Positions 47,562 through 59,264 of a DNA stretch of 64,000 nucleotides are shown here, one piece after another. Below the pieces are notes generated by a model. The model did not search any database. It saw nothing but the letters and a program-made list of their open reading frames with translations, and was not told where the DNA came from. The translations under genes were made by a program, and so were the position numbers. How positions within the stretch are numbered: position 1 is the stretch's first letter; every line of letters begins with the position of its first letter. The stretch spans positions 31,866,933 to 31,930,932 of the forward strand of contig NC_090767.1 of assembly GCF_036898095.1 (NCBI RefSeq). The letters are read 5' to 3'. Origin of the DNA: Palaemon carinicauda. Lineage: Eukaryota; Arthropoda; Malacostraca; Decapoda; Palaemonidae.

Positions 47562-50372
47562 TTAACCCTGGATAGGTACGGTGGGTCGTTTGCGACCCCG
47601 AGCGTAAAAAAAAAAACAGGTTTTTCTCACGTGACTCACCCCTGTGACTGAATTTGTGGGTGATCGACCTGCAGGAGGTGTCTCCCCTACACGCTCTAGT
47701 AGTGTCCAGATGTGCATTGCTGTAGCTGTACTCCTTCCCCGATTTCTGAGACGCGTCGGGGTCGTTCGCGTCCGAGTTTACCCTTCTGAGGTAGTTTGCA
47801 TAATTATCAAAGTTATTACGTATTATGAAATTGTCGTAGAATGGTGCAACTTGTATAGGTTATCAGTTGTGGAAAGTCTTGGTGGATTGTTTGGCTACCA
47901 TGTGCATGTTTTTTTTTTTAGTTAAAATGTCGTTCATCACCACGAGGACCATTTTACCGCGAGTGCCCCTTTTTCATTTTTTTTCATTTTTTTGCCAAGT
48001 CATTTTTCCGTAAGATATTGCCAAATAGTGTCGTAAAACTTTTGCTTGTTTAGTGTTGGAAAGTGTGTCTAGATGATCTGGCTACCCATGCATGACTTTG
48101 TTTTTGTCAGATACGACGTAGTTATTGGTATATTGGGTATTTAACTGCGGTTACCAATTTCTGTTTTTTTTCAATATTTGTAAAAATTACTACGTAGTAA
48201 GGAATTGCCGTATATTATTCATTTTTTTTTCATGTTTATGTGTTAGAAAGGGTGCCTTGATGGTTGGGCTAACACGTGCATGTCTTTTTTTTTATCTGAG
48301 ATGTCGTATATTAGAATGTCGGGCATTTTACCGCGAGTGTCCCTTTTTAATTTTTTTAAATTTTTTTGCCAAGTCATTTTTCCGTAAGATATTGCGAAAT
48401 AGTGTCGTAAAACTATTGTTTTTTTAGTGTTGGAAAGTGTGTCTAGATGATCTGGCTACCCATGCATGACTTTGTTTTTGTCAGATACGACGTAGTTATT
48501 GGTATATTGGGTATTTAACTGCGGTTGCCAATTTCTGTTTTTTTTTCAATATTTGTAAAAATTTGCTACGTAGTAAGGAATTGCCGTATATTATTGATTT
48601 TTTTTTCATGTTTATGTGTTAGAAAGTGTGCCTTGATGGTTGGGCTAACACGTGCATGTCTTTTTTTTTTATCTGAGATGCCGTATATTAGAATGTTGGG
48701 CATTTTTCCGCGAGTGCCCCTTTTTATTTGTTTTGCATTTTTTTGCTTAGTCATGTTACCGTAAGGAATTGGCAAGTAGTGTCGCAAAACTTATATTTTT
48801 ATAGTGTTGGAAAGTGTTTCTAGATGATCTGGCTACCCATGCCTATTTTTTTTTTAGCCAGATATGGCGTATATATAAGTATGTGTTCGATTTTCCTGTG
48901 ATTGCCATTTTTTCGTTTTTCCCATTTCTTTCAAAATTACTACGTACTAAGGAACTATCACAGAGTAATATTTCATTTATATGTTTATTTGTCGGAAAAT
49001 ATGCCTTGATGGTTTGCCTAGCACGTGGCTGAAATTTTTTTTTTCTGAAATGCCGTATATTAGAATGGCCATTTTTCCACGAGTGCCCCTTATTATTTGT
49101 TTTGCATTTTTTTGCTTAGTCATGTTACCGTAAGGAATTGGCAAGTAGTGTCGCAAAACTTATATTTTTATAGTGTTGGAAAGTGTTTCTAGATGATCTG
49201 GCTATCCATGCCTATCTTTTTTTTAGCCAGATATGGCGTATATATAGGTATGTGTTCGATTTTCCGGTGATTGCCATTTTTTCGTTTTTTCCCAATTCTT
49301 TCAAAATTACTACGTACTAAGGAACTATCACAGAGTAATGATTCCTCTAGATGTTTATTTGTCGGAAAATTTTGTTTACTTTTTTTTTGATTGAATATCA
49401 TCAAATTTTTTTAGCTAAAATATTGTTTTACATTTTTTTTTTCGATTTTATTTCCCTTCAAAAAAATTTTTTTGGGTCAGAATTTTAATTTTATAGTCGT
49501 AAAATAATCGACAATTATCCAGCAACCCACCATACAATTTTTATGCATATCCAATAATAATTACATTAGTAAATAACACCGAAATTGACATACCCTTCCT
49601 ACATTTCAAGTGGCAGATTAGGGAGTCTGAGTCAGTGTGGTTGGCGGCCATTTTGTGGACATATCCGAAGCGTAAGCTGCCCTATCTATATATATTCTTG
49701 TTCCCTATAGAATTTGTGATATTTTGGTATATTTTTACCTGCATAAATATCATATTATATATTAAATATATGTATTCTTTTACGAAATTTCCAAGTACTC
49801 AAAAAATTACCTTTAGATATGGCCCCTGATATAAATGTAATTTACAAAATAATGAAGATTTTTTTACATATTTCTATTTTAGGATAACATATGTTTATTC
49901 CCTAAAAAAATTAGCCACTTCCTATTTCATTTGGGTACCCAAAAAAATTCATGAAATTTGGACAATTTTTTTTGGCCAAAAAAAGTTACCCTTTTTTTCT
50001 CATTTCAGATCTTCACCTCCATGGGTCTGACTTCATCCAAAATACATCAAGATGTGTCCTAAACATTCAAGAATCAATTCCTAAAAGGATTTGTGTATAT
50101 ATGTATAAACTTTTTTTTTATGAATTTTTATGTCAGGTCTTTTTTTTTTCTACTTAATTTTTTAAAATATTTATAATAAATAGTTTTTCTGCAGATGAGT
50201 AGTATTTATCTTTACAGTTGTTTTAAGCATTCATTGAAGTTTTTTTTGGCAAAAGAAAAAAGGAGGTTACTGCAAAAACTGATTTTTCAAGAATTTTTTT
50301 TGGCGTCGGGGTCGTTCGCGTCCGAGTATACCCTTAAAGGGGTGTCCGAGGACCGTACCTATCCAGGGTTAA
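47562..50372 (-). mobile_element. TTAA-flanked piggyBac-like non-autonomous element, copy 2
   Basis: Flanked by TTAA at 47562-47565 and 50369-50372. The element (47566-50368, 2803 bases) is the reverse complement of copy 1, so the right ends of the two copies face each other across 524 bases. Termini are the same CCCTGGATAGGTACG and its complement. It has four satellite units instead of five, which accounts for the 375-base length difference. Otherwise the two copies are nearly identical by eye, including the 93-codon frame (47644-47925), so the duplication is recent relative to other elements here. Confidence 0.88.
47960..49330 (-). repeat. satellite of about 374 bp, four units, inside copy 2
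   Basis: TCTAGATGATCTGGCTA occurs at 48068, 48442, 48819 and 49188. Two units of each subtype are present, against three and two in copy 1. One unit was therefore gained or lost in the subtype with TTTTGCGACACTA. Confidence 0.9.
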
Positions 50373-51243
50373 CCACCTCTGATTGTCTCCAATATGCACT
50401 TATGAACCTGCAGTATCCTACAAGTTAAGGTATATACTTAAATGCATATATTGTCATATTATTTCGCTCATATATAAGTTTTTGTATCAATATTTATAGT
50501 TTTATGACCTTCAAAAACAATGGTCGATCTTTTCTTATTCCCCAATTAGTTGTCCCCTACATTAGAGGTCTCAAGATTTTTTATGTGACAAATATGTCAC
50601 TTAATTTCTGATTTGATTATTTATGAAATCGGTTGGAGGTTACCTTCAACCGATTTCAGTAAGCAATACTTATTTCTGATGAAATCTCCCAAAAATTCGT
50701 ATATCTTTCAAAGCAACGAGAAAATTGAAATGCTCCACCTTTCGCTCAGAATAATACGAAGGGGATTTGCTTCTTACAAATTTGAGATGATTGTTGTTTT
50801 TGTTGTTATTGTTGTAGATTACCGGACACTTTGTGAAGTAGTTTAATGCACAAAAGGGCTCCCTTCCTGAAGAAGTCTAAAATTCTTTTGATATATAGAT
50901 AGACCATAGGTCATAGGGATCGATACTGGGTCACTTAGCATTAAGGGGATATTGTTTTTCCAAAGAGAAACTTCTCATTGGAACATAACAAATTGTCGTT
51001 ATTTACATGTATTGATATACACCAAAAACTGAAAAACGGATCAGAAGCACAAACAGTAAGATCAAAGGTTAAAGGTCAAATATAGAGACATTAGAGAAAA
51101 TAAGTGATTTATAAATCTAGAGATTTAATTTAGAAATTTATTAGTCTAGATCAGGAATGTATTTCTGAGAGAGGAAAATCTGATCTTCTTACTTAGGTTG
51201 TCCCTGAAATTTATCTAAATAAAAATGGAATTAGTTTTAGTTT
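50373..51243. other. flank of the TTAA element, no gene recognised
   Basis: The first bases may still be Tigger sequence. A short hairpin GAAATCGGTTG-11 bases-CAACCGATTTC lies at about 50626-50658. AGGTTA-A-AGGTCA near 51066 is a DR1 half-site pair of doubtful meaning. Confidence 0.35.

Positions 51244-51322
<79 letters not shown>
51244..51322 (+). repeat. (GA)n microsatellite
   Basis: About 39 GA units with a single GATA interruption. Confidence 0.97.
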
Positions 51323-51324
<2 letters not shown>

Positions 51325-51924
51325 AGTACCATTCTGTACTGAGACTAATAATGAAGTGGGACATCTCCTCATTCAGCAAACACATCTGAAAGGTCATCAT
51401 CATATTATGACATCGTCCGTTGCAGTAACGTCACATTTCTCTGTGACATCAACTCAGATTTGTTGATTAGAAACAAGGAAACAAGGAAGACAAGTACACG
51501 TGAAGAATACCCCCACCCCCTCCTTACCATCTATATATACCACTTTTCCCTGATGTCCTTATGATGGTAATAAAAGGTTCATATCAAATGCAGTTATTAA
51601 TAGGGATAAATTTATTGTATCAACAATAGCATAATATCAGTGAAATTTCTATCTATCGGAAAAATAAATTGTAAACTCTATAATCAGGTGCAGTGCATAA
51701 ATAATTCATATCAACAACAAAAATTACAATCCAGTTTATTTATTAATATTATATATAAATAAATGTCCCCAAATAGCACATGATATATATTAAGGCTATC
51801 GCATTCCCTAGGCATGCAATAGTGAAAATCAGAATTCAAGGAAGGGCATACAAAGTACATTAGTATATATGTTAATAAAAAAATATTCCAGAAGGCTAAA
51901 AAATTTATAGTTTATTAACAAAAC
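51323..51924. other. nothing recognised
   Basis: AT-rich sequence with no coding or repeat signal. Confidence 0.4.
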
Positions 51925-52680
51925 AGTACGTTCAAATTATGTCATGAATGGGTACATAGAATGAAAATAGTATATTCACATAATGTTTTTAAAGGATATA
52001 GAGTATAAAAATAGTAAATCAAATAATGTCCTAAATGGGTATACCGTATGAAAATAGTACATTCAAATTATGTGATAAATGGGAATACTACATTCAAATT
52101 ATGTTGGGAATGGGAATACAGTATGAAAGTAGTACATTCAAATGATACAGTGAATGGGAATACAGTATAAAAAATAATACATTCTAATTGTATCGTGATT
52201 GGATATACAATATAAAAAATGGTAAATTCAAATTATGTCGCAAATGGGTATACCGTGTAAAAATAGCACAATCAAATAATGCCATGAATGGGTAAACCGT
52301 AAAAAAAAAAAAAACAGTACATTTAAATTATGTCGTATATGGGTATACAGTATATGGACACTAATATATATATTAAGTAAAAGAGTGATTTTGTGGGAAG
52401 GAAAATGAAAATAATATTTTCGAATTATGTTCTTAAAGGGTGTACAGTATAAAAATATTAAAATCAAATTATTTTGCAAATAGGTCTATAGTATGAAAGT
52501 AGTACATTCAAATTATGTTCTAAATGGGTTTAGAATACAAATATAGTACAGTCAAATAATGTCGTGAATGGGTATACGGTATATTAAATAGTACATTCAA
52601 ATTATGTTATAAACGGGTATACAGTGTAAAAAATAGTACACTGAAATTGTCGTAAATGGGTATACAGTATATGGGCACTG
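51925..52680 (+). repeat. degenerate minisatellite, unit about 44 bp
   Basis: A unit built from ATGTCGTGAATGGGTATACA, GTATGAAAATAGTACATT and CAAATT recurs about 15-17 times with substitutions and small indels. A longer insert (TATGGACACTAATATAT..., then TTTTGTGGGAAGGAAAATG) occurs twice, at about 52341-52420 and 52671-52735, indicating a higher-order unit of about 320 bp. Minus-strand frames here are artefacts. Confidence 0.88.
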
Positions 52681-53026
52681 ATATATATTAAATAAAAGTG
52701 CAATTTTGAGGAAAGGAATAACTATAGTATATGATGAAAAAATACATTCCATAAGGGCCATGAATACTCTATGTATCAACCAAAAAAAAAATATTCCTGG
52801 TAAGCCATTGATATAATATTATAACCAAAAGATTATACAGAACTAAGATATTCCGAAAAAAAAAAAAACGATAAATTGTGAAGGAAAAATTTCTTGTCTT
52901 CTTCTACCAGTGAAGATATATAAATTTCTAAATCTGAAAAAAAAGAGCCAGTGGGAAATGAAGGTCATGTGGCATAGACAGGGTTGGGAGGCTGAGGACA
53001 GGAGTCTACAGGTGGAGAGCCTCCTA
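52680..53026. other. AT-rich, possible 3' untranslated region on the minus strand
   Basis: If the stop at 53027-53029 is real, this is 3' untranslated sequence on the minus strand. No convincing poly(A) signal was singled out. Confidence 0.3.
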
Positions 53027-53047
53027 CTAGAGGACCTTCCTGGGGCA
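53027..53047 (-). CDS. possible terminal coding exon (C-P-R-K-V-L-stop)
   Basis: On the minus strand AAGTTTTACAG is a usable acceptor. Reading on in phase 0 from the exon at 53470-53549 gives six residues and TAG. The reading is short and could be chance; it is listed because phase and splice site both fit the upstream exon. Confidence 0.3.
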   Translation of the reverse strand, partial: CPRKVL

Positions 53048-53469
53048 CTGTAAAACTTGGCATCAATCTGACATTATACTATTGTGGACTTTTCCCACTT
53101 AGGATCAGACTCCTGTGGAAAGAAACATCCGATGTTAGGTTGAGGTGGTTGATTTTTTTCTTTGCGAAGGAATGAAAAGTTATTACAAAGCTTATAGAAT
53201 TTTGGAATGTATTTATAGGGGGTTCTAAGAGATGTTTGAGAAAAAGGTTTACCATGACAACAGGAGTGCACAGCTCTACAGAATGGACTGGATGTAGAGA
53301 CGAGCAGAAAATGATATGCGTAGTGGAAATGATATTCCCGAGAAGAGCATATGGAATGATACATGATAGGAGAAGACCTGAAGACCTGTCGTTGAGAATG
53401 TGCACGTACAGGTTGGAGAAGGGGGTGAAATGTTCTTAAACCAGTAAAGTATTCAAGTTCACTGCTCAC

Positions 53470-53549
53470 CATGTACTTTGGGCTACCATCATTATGAGGG
53501 ATGTGCTTCAGGGCTTCATTAATTTCATCTTCCACTTTGGGAAGAGAAA
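53470..53549 (-). CDS. possible coding exon, unrecognised protein
   Basis: The acceptor CATATATTTTAG precedes 80 bases that read SLPKVEDEINEALKHIPHND, then GSPKYM, and end at the donor GTGAGC. Only this frame is open between the two sites, entering in phase 1 and leaving in phase 0. The predicted piece is acidic and probably helical. No family is recognised. It lies on the same strand as the exons at 62-63 kb, but the connection is not shown. The 176-residue open frame through it (53074-53604) mostly reads through presumed intron. Confidence 0.4.
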
Positions 53550-54465
53550 CTAAAATATATGAAAGTTGGATACAAGATGAACTCACGATTTTAATATCAG
53601 CCACAGCAGAATAGTTTTATACTAAAGATTTTGTTTTAAGTTTATGTTGAAAATGATAAATTCTGTATACATGAAAATTAGCAAATAAGAAGGTAAGCTT
53701 TATATCTTTACACATTACCTCATGTTATTATGGAGATGGTGTATGTGCTATGAATGAGATAAGGTGTATTTTTGTATTCATTATAATTCCTTGTAATTAT
53801 ATGAATTTCAATTTGCTTCTCTGGTAATCCCTTAAATCTATTACCTCTACCCTTAATCCATTACTTCATTACTTAGGATGCTCCCCTTATTTGCTGATCA
53901 AATGCTAAGTTCTAATGGTACTCAACTGAAGAAAGTGATCAAACAGGAGACCGAATCAGTTCTTTTCAGTTCTGATCAAGCAAGAGGCTCTAATGACCTA
54001 AGTAGATTCCAGATGATTTTGCTGGGAAGAAGATGTCCTCGTCTTCTTTGATTATATGAATCTGCAATTAAATGAAGCTAATATTAGAAACTTCTCAGGA
54101 AGTATATAAAATACCAATTGAAGGAACGGATCATAAAAAAAGGATCGTATCTTTCAGTTTTCATATTACATTTATGATAGAACAATGTTCAAAAGGAAAT
54201 ATTTCACATCTATTTCAATAATCTTAATAAATTTACATTTAAAATGACAATCCGGAATCAAATGGCTCCTCCATTCCAAGTCTTATAATTCATGAATTTG
54301 TCGCAAGAAGAGAAAAGGAGAAATATCAATTGTGCATCAACCAAATTGTCCAGCACTAAATCTTAAGAAAAATATAGAAGTTGAAGAGAGGACGCTCTGT
54401 GCAAAGAAGTGGAACATGACTCTAGAGAAGGACAAAGTTAAGGAATGGCTGTGTCTGGTACTCAC

Positions 54466-54688
54466 CGATATCAATCCGAGAAGGAATTAACACTTTGAGA
54501 GATGACCTGCTTTTCCCTGAGGTCAGACTCTATTTCCAGAATGCAGATAATGTCTGTTGTTTAGGTACATTGCCGAACCCTTCCAGCCATGCAGAGGCTC
54601 TTGTAGTTTTTGCAGCCTATAGGAAAAAGGTCTCAAAAAAGGCCTTAAAAACTCCCCACTCCTGCCCAAGTACTGGCTGGATGCAGAC
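54466..54688 (-). pseudogene. exon-like segment 2A (paralogue of 59265-59410)
   Basis: On the minus strand TTTTGTTGTCTGGGCAG is a good acceptor and GATATCG-GTGAGTACC a good donor. It aligns with 59265-59410: CTGCATCCAGCCAG, GACATTATCTGCATTC and TCTCGGATTGAT are shared. One frame is conserved between copies: DIICI, about seven residues, DLRE (DIRE in the other), then SD and a TGA stop. In A an extra stretch of about 16 bases upstream brings in a stop, so A looks broken. Function unknown. Confidence 0.4.
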
Positions 54689-55540
54689 TGCCCAGACAAC
54701 AAAATAAAAACCATGAAAAGCTGTCGTATAAGCATGACCTCTCACCAGAGGGCTGATTTAGGTGCCATTTGAAGAAATGGTGGAATTTCCCAAAAGAAGC
54801 TCAACAAATAATTCTCCTGAAAACATGTAATAAACAAAGAATTAATCTTTGGTGAAAAAAAAAAAAGGTTTAAAGCATCTTGCTTAATGAGGGAAGACAA
54901 ATTAGGTAAGTGAAATCCTTATGATGAAACTATTTAGAAGAGGGGATTTTTACAGCTATTTTCTAAAGACAAAAGTTGAATGATTGAAAACCTTAAGTTA
55001 ATCGTTACCTATTTTTGTGATTCAGAAATAACAAAGTAATTTAGGACAAAACAGATAAAAGACTTTAAGGTGAAATTATTTGAAGACATTCTGGAGAACA
55101 AAAGGAGTAGAATACTTGTTCAACATTACTTGTGTGTTCCTTTGTGCTTATCTGTCTTTCTGTGTCTCTGTCTGTCTGTGTTGCCGAAGAGAGACATCCA
55201 ATCTCTTTCACCTTTGTTTGTTTCTTCTAATAAAATTAAGTTTTACTTCCCACTAGAAGGAAGAGGAAAAATTAATATCAAATTAATATAAGACAGTACT
55301 GGAATCTTAAAAATGTTCTAATATACGTCTGATATAGTAAATTATCAAAGAAATATATATTTATCATAAATAATGATAGTATCAATAAAATGACAATATA
55401 GAAAACTTTTGCAAAAGTTATCGACAGGAAAGTATCTTTACTCATTGCATTTAATTTATTAGGAACAATAAACTCAGATTTTTTTCCTTCAATTCATTGA
55501 GAGTAGTAACTCCAAAATTTGTTATTCCTTAAAATCTCAC

Positions 55541-55762
55541 CTCATCTTTTTTGTCTCTTCTCCAAAGTTCGTCTCGGTTCTGTGTTACTTTTCCTCTCAC
55601 CAGAGGCTGACTAAATGGGTCTGACTGACGCTGCTCTAACATATCAGCTTCTCTTGAGTCCAACAGATGACAGTAGTCAATATCCCTGTGCACCAGTCAG
55701 TCATTCAATAAGTCAGTCAGTCAGTCAGTCAGTTAATGTTCAGTTCTACCAGTTCATCTTAT
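55541..55762 (-). pseudogene. exon-like segment 1A (paralogue of 60113-60322)
   Basis: Minus-strand acceptor GCTTTTTACAG and donor AGATGAG-GTGAGA bound 222 bases. The shared backbone with 60113-60322 is GATGAACTGGTAGAAC (ATATGAACTGGTAGAAC in B), a TGAC tetranucleotide run, ATCTGTTGGAC, GAGAAGCTGATATGTTAG and AGATGAG. The TGAC run brings stops in every frame, so the 5' part cannot be internal coding. After it one frame is open: DIDYCHLLDSREADMLEQ to RRDKKDE. An alternative acceptor GTGCACAG would start exactly there. Either an untranslated exon or a partly coding one. Confidence 0.4.
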
Positions 55763-56094
55763 CTGTAAAAAGCAAATAGCATCAACATACGAGTGCATTA
55801 CAAAGTTTAAGTGCTATGTTGTGATATATCTTCACTCTGATATTTTATTGCAAAACAAAATGGATCAGTTAAATTAACCCTTTTACCCCCGGCTTACTTG
55901 GAAACTTCCGTGCTTTAAGCCCCAGGCATTTTCAGTTTTGAAGGGCTTTTCGACTTATTTTTTTCAAATCGCACCCACAGCCTCAATTTTCATCTTAGAG
56001 AAGTCAGATTGGTCTAATTTTTTTGGAAAAAGGTTGAAGTTTTCAATATAGTTATCAAAAGTATAAAGAAAATAATATAAATAGCCGCTATTGT

Positions 56095-56925
56095 TAGATG
56101 AAGTTGGGCGATGACGAAATTTTTTATATTCTTTCGTATACATTGCGATAAAGCACAGATGGGTCTTCTCACAGAAATCGTAAACCTATACCATCTTATA
56201 GAAAATTTATTCAGCTATAAGATGGTGTATAATAGTTTGTAGTTAAAAGAAGAAAAACATGAAAAAAAAATAGTATACCCACAACAATTGTAAACCTAAA
56301 TTTCCTTAGCGCAAGTAACGAAAATCGGAGATTGCAAAAGTTTCGTTCTATCGATCATACGTAACCTATATTTAGAGTATTTTTTTTTTTTTTTATTATT
56401 TTGAAGTAAATTAATTGAACTTTCTAATGACATATGCGAAAATAATGATAAAGCCATCTAAATAGTGGCTATCGTTAGGTGAAGTTAGGCGATGACGAAA
56501 TGTTTTATGTTTTATCCTATACATTCCGATACAGCAAAGTAAGTTCTCCTCAAGGAGACTTCAAAATGATACCATATTATAGACAATTTATTCAGCTATA
56601 AAATCGTATATTAGAATTTGTAGTTAAACGAGAGGAAACATGGAAAAAAGTAGTAAACGAGCAAAAACTGAAAACCTAAATCTCGTTACTTGCGGTAAAG
56701 AAATTTGGGTTTACAGCTTTTACACATTTTATTATTTTTTTTCCTTATTCATTTCTTCTAACTACAAACTATTAGATACAATTTTATAGCTGAATAAATT
56801 GTCCATAAGATGGTATAATTTTCAAGTATCTGTAATGAGAATTCTCTGTTATTTATTGGAATGTATACGATAAAAAAAAAAAAAGTTTGTCATCGCCTAA
56901 CTTCATCTAACAATACCCACTTTTT
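56095..56925. repeat. direct and inverted repeats inside the TTAA element
   Basis: The block GAAGTTGGGCGATGACGAAAT ... TTTATTCAGCTATAA ... TTTGTAGTTAAA occurs at about 56099-56255 and again at about 56478-56630. It occurs inverted at about 56758-56920 (AACTACAAACTA ... TTTATAGCTGAATAAATT ... CATCGCCTAACTTCATC). The third copy could pair with either of the first two. Confidence 0.75.
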
Positions 56926-57056
56926 ACATTGCTTTATCCTTATTTTCACACATGCCATAAGAAAGTTCAATAAATTTTCTTCAAAAATAAAAAAAAAATA
57001 ATAAAATTCCTCTAAGCATAGGTCAGTTATGACCGAAAGAAAGAAACTTTTACAAT

Positions 57057-57085
57057 CTCCCTCTCTCTCTCTCTCTCTCTCTCTC

Positions 57086-57127
<42 letters not shown>

Positions 57128-57200
57128 AGCAAAGTCAGTTTCAAATATACACAGTGGCTGCCTAAAATAAATCGACGTATTTTCAAATGAATATGTATAC

Positions 57201-57265
<65 letters not shown>
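57057..57265 (+). repeat. (CT)n and (AT)n microsatellites inside the TTAA element
   Basis: (CT)n at 57057-57126, interrupted by CCCC and TTT, and (AT)n at 57202-57265. Both lie inside the mobile element and probably expanded after insertion. Confidence 0.95.
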
Positions 57266-58019
57266 TATATGTATTCCTATAGAATACTTGAAATAATATG
57301 AAAACATACATGCATAAACACAACACCAACCTTTCAAATCGTAGTTACATGTTTACCAGGTTGAGACAACAGTCGCAATTTCTTCCCTTGAGTTGCCATT
57401 AAACACAGAATTTTTCATTCACACTGATCTTTCTTGACCATTAGGCATTTTATCCAACAAATGCCTTCACACATATAAAGAGGAATATTCTAAAAAGGTA
57501 TAAAGCACTATCACTTATTAGAATAGGCTGTAAAAGCGCAAAATTGACGGATAACGCACGAAACACATCCTCCTTCCACAAAGTCAAGAGTTGAACTGAG
57601 ACACACGGCGAGTCTTGGTGGTGACGGACTCACCCACGCTGTCCTGCCTACCTCGCGCTGTGTCTTCATTCCCCGAAAAAAATATGAAATTTACTAAATG
57701 TTTCGGCAAAATAGAAATAAAAAACATACAAAAATAATTCTGATAAGCATAAAAGCTGCATGGCAACCCAAATCAGCTGCTTTGAGGCCTTTAAATCACA
57801 AGACGAGGAAATTTAAAAGTCTTTGTTTGTCCTGCCCAACAATGGCAGAGCGAGTCTTATTTTTCCCCGGGAGCAAGGATGACGACAAGAAATGAGAAAT
57901 ATACTCAAAGTTTCGGCAAAATAGCAACAAAAAATATACAAAAATAATCATGTTAGGCATAAATAAATGCATAACAACTAAAATCAGCTGCTTTCGGACC
58001 TTTAAATTCCGAGACACGG

Positions 58020-58880
58020 AGATTTTAAAGAGCGTTACGCTCATTCCGGGGAACTTCTTCCTTACGCCGTGGCGCAAGAGAGTTACGCTCACTCCGGGGA
58101 ACTTCTTCCTTACGCCGTGGCGCAAACGTAAACACATCGTTACCATGATAACGAAATCATTTTTAGTAATTACTCGTGTAAATAGCTATGAAACCTAAAC
58201 AAACTGCATATGAAATACGAGCTGAATCTATAAAGAAAATTTATAGGTCAATCAAGACCCCAGTGGAGCCCAGGGAAACTTTTCATTCATCATTGTTGAC
58301 ACGATATCCAAGGAACAATCAAACAATAGTCACGCAGGAGTAATGATGACAATTTTTTGTAAAATTTGTATAAATGACTATGAAAAACCTCAAAAAATAC
58401 AAGGAAAAATAATCTGATTGATAACAGAAAGTTTAAAGGTCCATCTTGACCTCTGTGGGGATCTGGCATTGTAAAACAATGAAAACATTGTGTTACCATG
58501 GCAACGGAACCATTTCACGTAATTATTCGATAATAATAGCTATGAAATCTAAAGCAAATGCACATAAAAGGTCAGCTGTTTCCTTTACATAAAATTTAAA
58601 GGTCATTCATGACCCCTGTGGGCCTCAGAGAACTTTTTATTCACATTACATTGATGATAAGATGTCGAAGGAACAACGAAACCACACTCTTGCACTGGTA
58701 ACAGTGCCCTATTTTCGTAATATTTGTGTAAATATCTCTGCAACCTAAAATAACTGCACAGGAAATATCAGCTGATTCTTCAAAGAAAATTTATAGGTCC
58801 ATCTTGACCCTTGTTGGGCCCAGAGAAACTTTTTATTCATGTTACATTGATGACAAGACATCGAAGGAACAACATCACAA
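58020..58880 (+). repeat. tandem arrays inside the TTAA element
   Basis: A 48-base unit with CCGGGGAACTTCTTCCTTACG and CCGTGGCGCAA occurs twice in tandem (about 58030-58127). Next, a unit of about 185 bases with AAAATTTATAGGTC, CTTGACC-CTGT-GGGCC, TTTTTATTCA and CGAAGGAACAAC recurs about four times up to 58880. The two array types adjoin. Confidence 0.75.
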
Positions 58881-59264
58881 CAGTAAAGCGTTGTATTTCA
58901 AATACAACGCCTGCCAAGACCTGTTATCTACGCATAAGTATAGAAAACGTACCCGTACGTCCATGGGGGTAAAGGGATGGCTTATGAGGTACGTACCCGT
59001 ACGTCCTTTGGGGGTAAAAGGGTTAATAAGAATACGTAGTAGCAGCTCAGATCTATTCAGTATTATAGATTATTAAATGCATGATATAAGTTCATGGAAA
59101 ATGATATACTTCTGATGAATATAATTTTGTATTGACCAAATTATTTGATAAAGGAAAAATGAGTAAAATAAAGGAGTTGTAGAAAAGAATGTCTATACAA
59201 AGAAGAGGAAGAAGATGACTCTAAAGAAGGTCAAAGTTAAGGAATGACTGAGTCTGCTAATTAC

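Larger units (their letters stand above)
55874..59026 (+). mobile_element. TTAA-flanked piggyBac-like non-autonomous element, second family
   Basis: TTAA at 55874-55877 and 59023-59026 flank 3145 bases that start CCCTTTTACCCCC and end GGGGGTAAAAGGG. Near the right end GGACGTACGGGTACGTACC repeats. The termini differ from the 44-50 kb family after CCCT, so this is a separate family. No transposase frame is present. The interior has a direct plus inverted repeat set, a (CT)n-(AT)n pair and a tandem array. I recall this terminal sequence from decapod genomes, from memory only. Confidence 0.85.

Noticed and set aside
46675..47925. 93-residue frame present in both TTAA copies, differing at one residue, as a possible transposase part
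   Set aside because: Conservation is explained by recent duplication of the whole element. The sequence has no DDE motif or Cys-rich domain and spans terminal repeat material.
53074..53604. 176-residue open frame as a single-exon gene
   Set aside because: Good splice sites cut it to an 80-base exon; the rest reads as presumed intron without motifs. An overlapping plus-strand frame is equally open.
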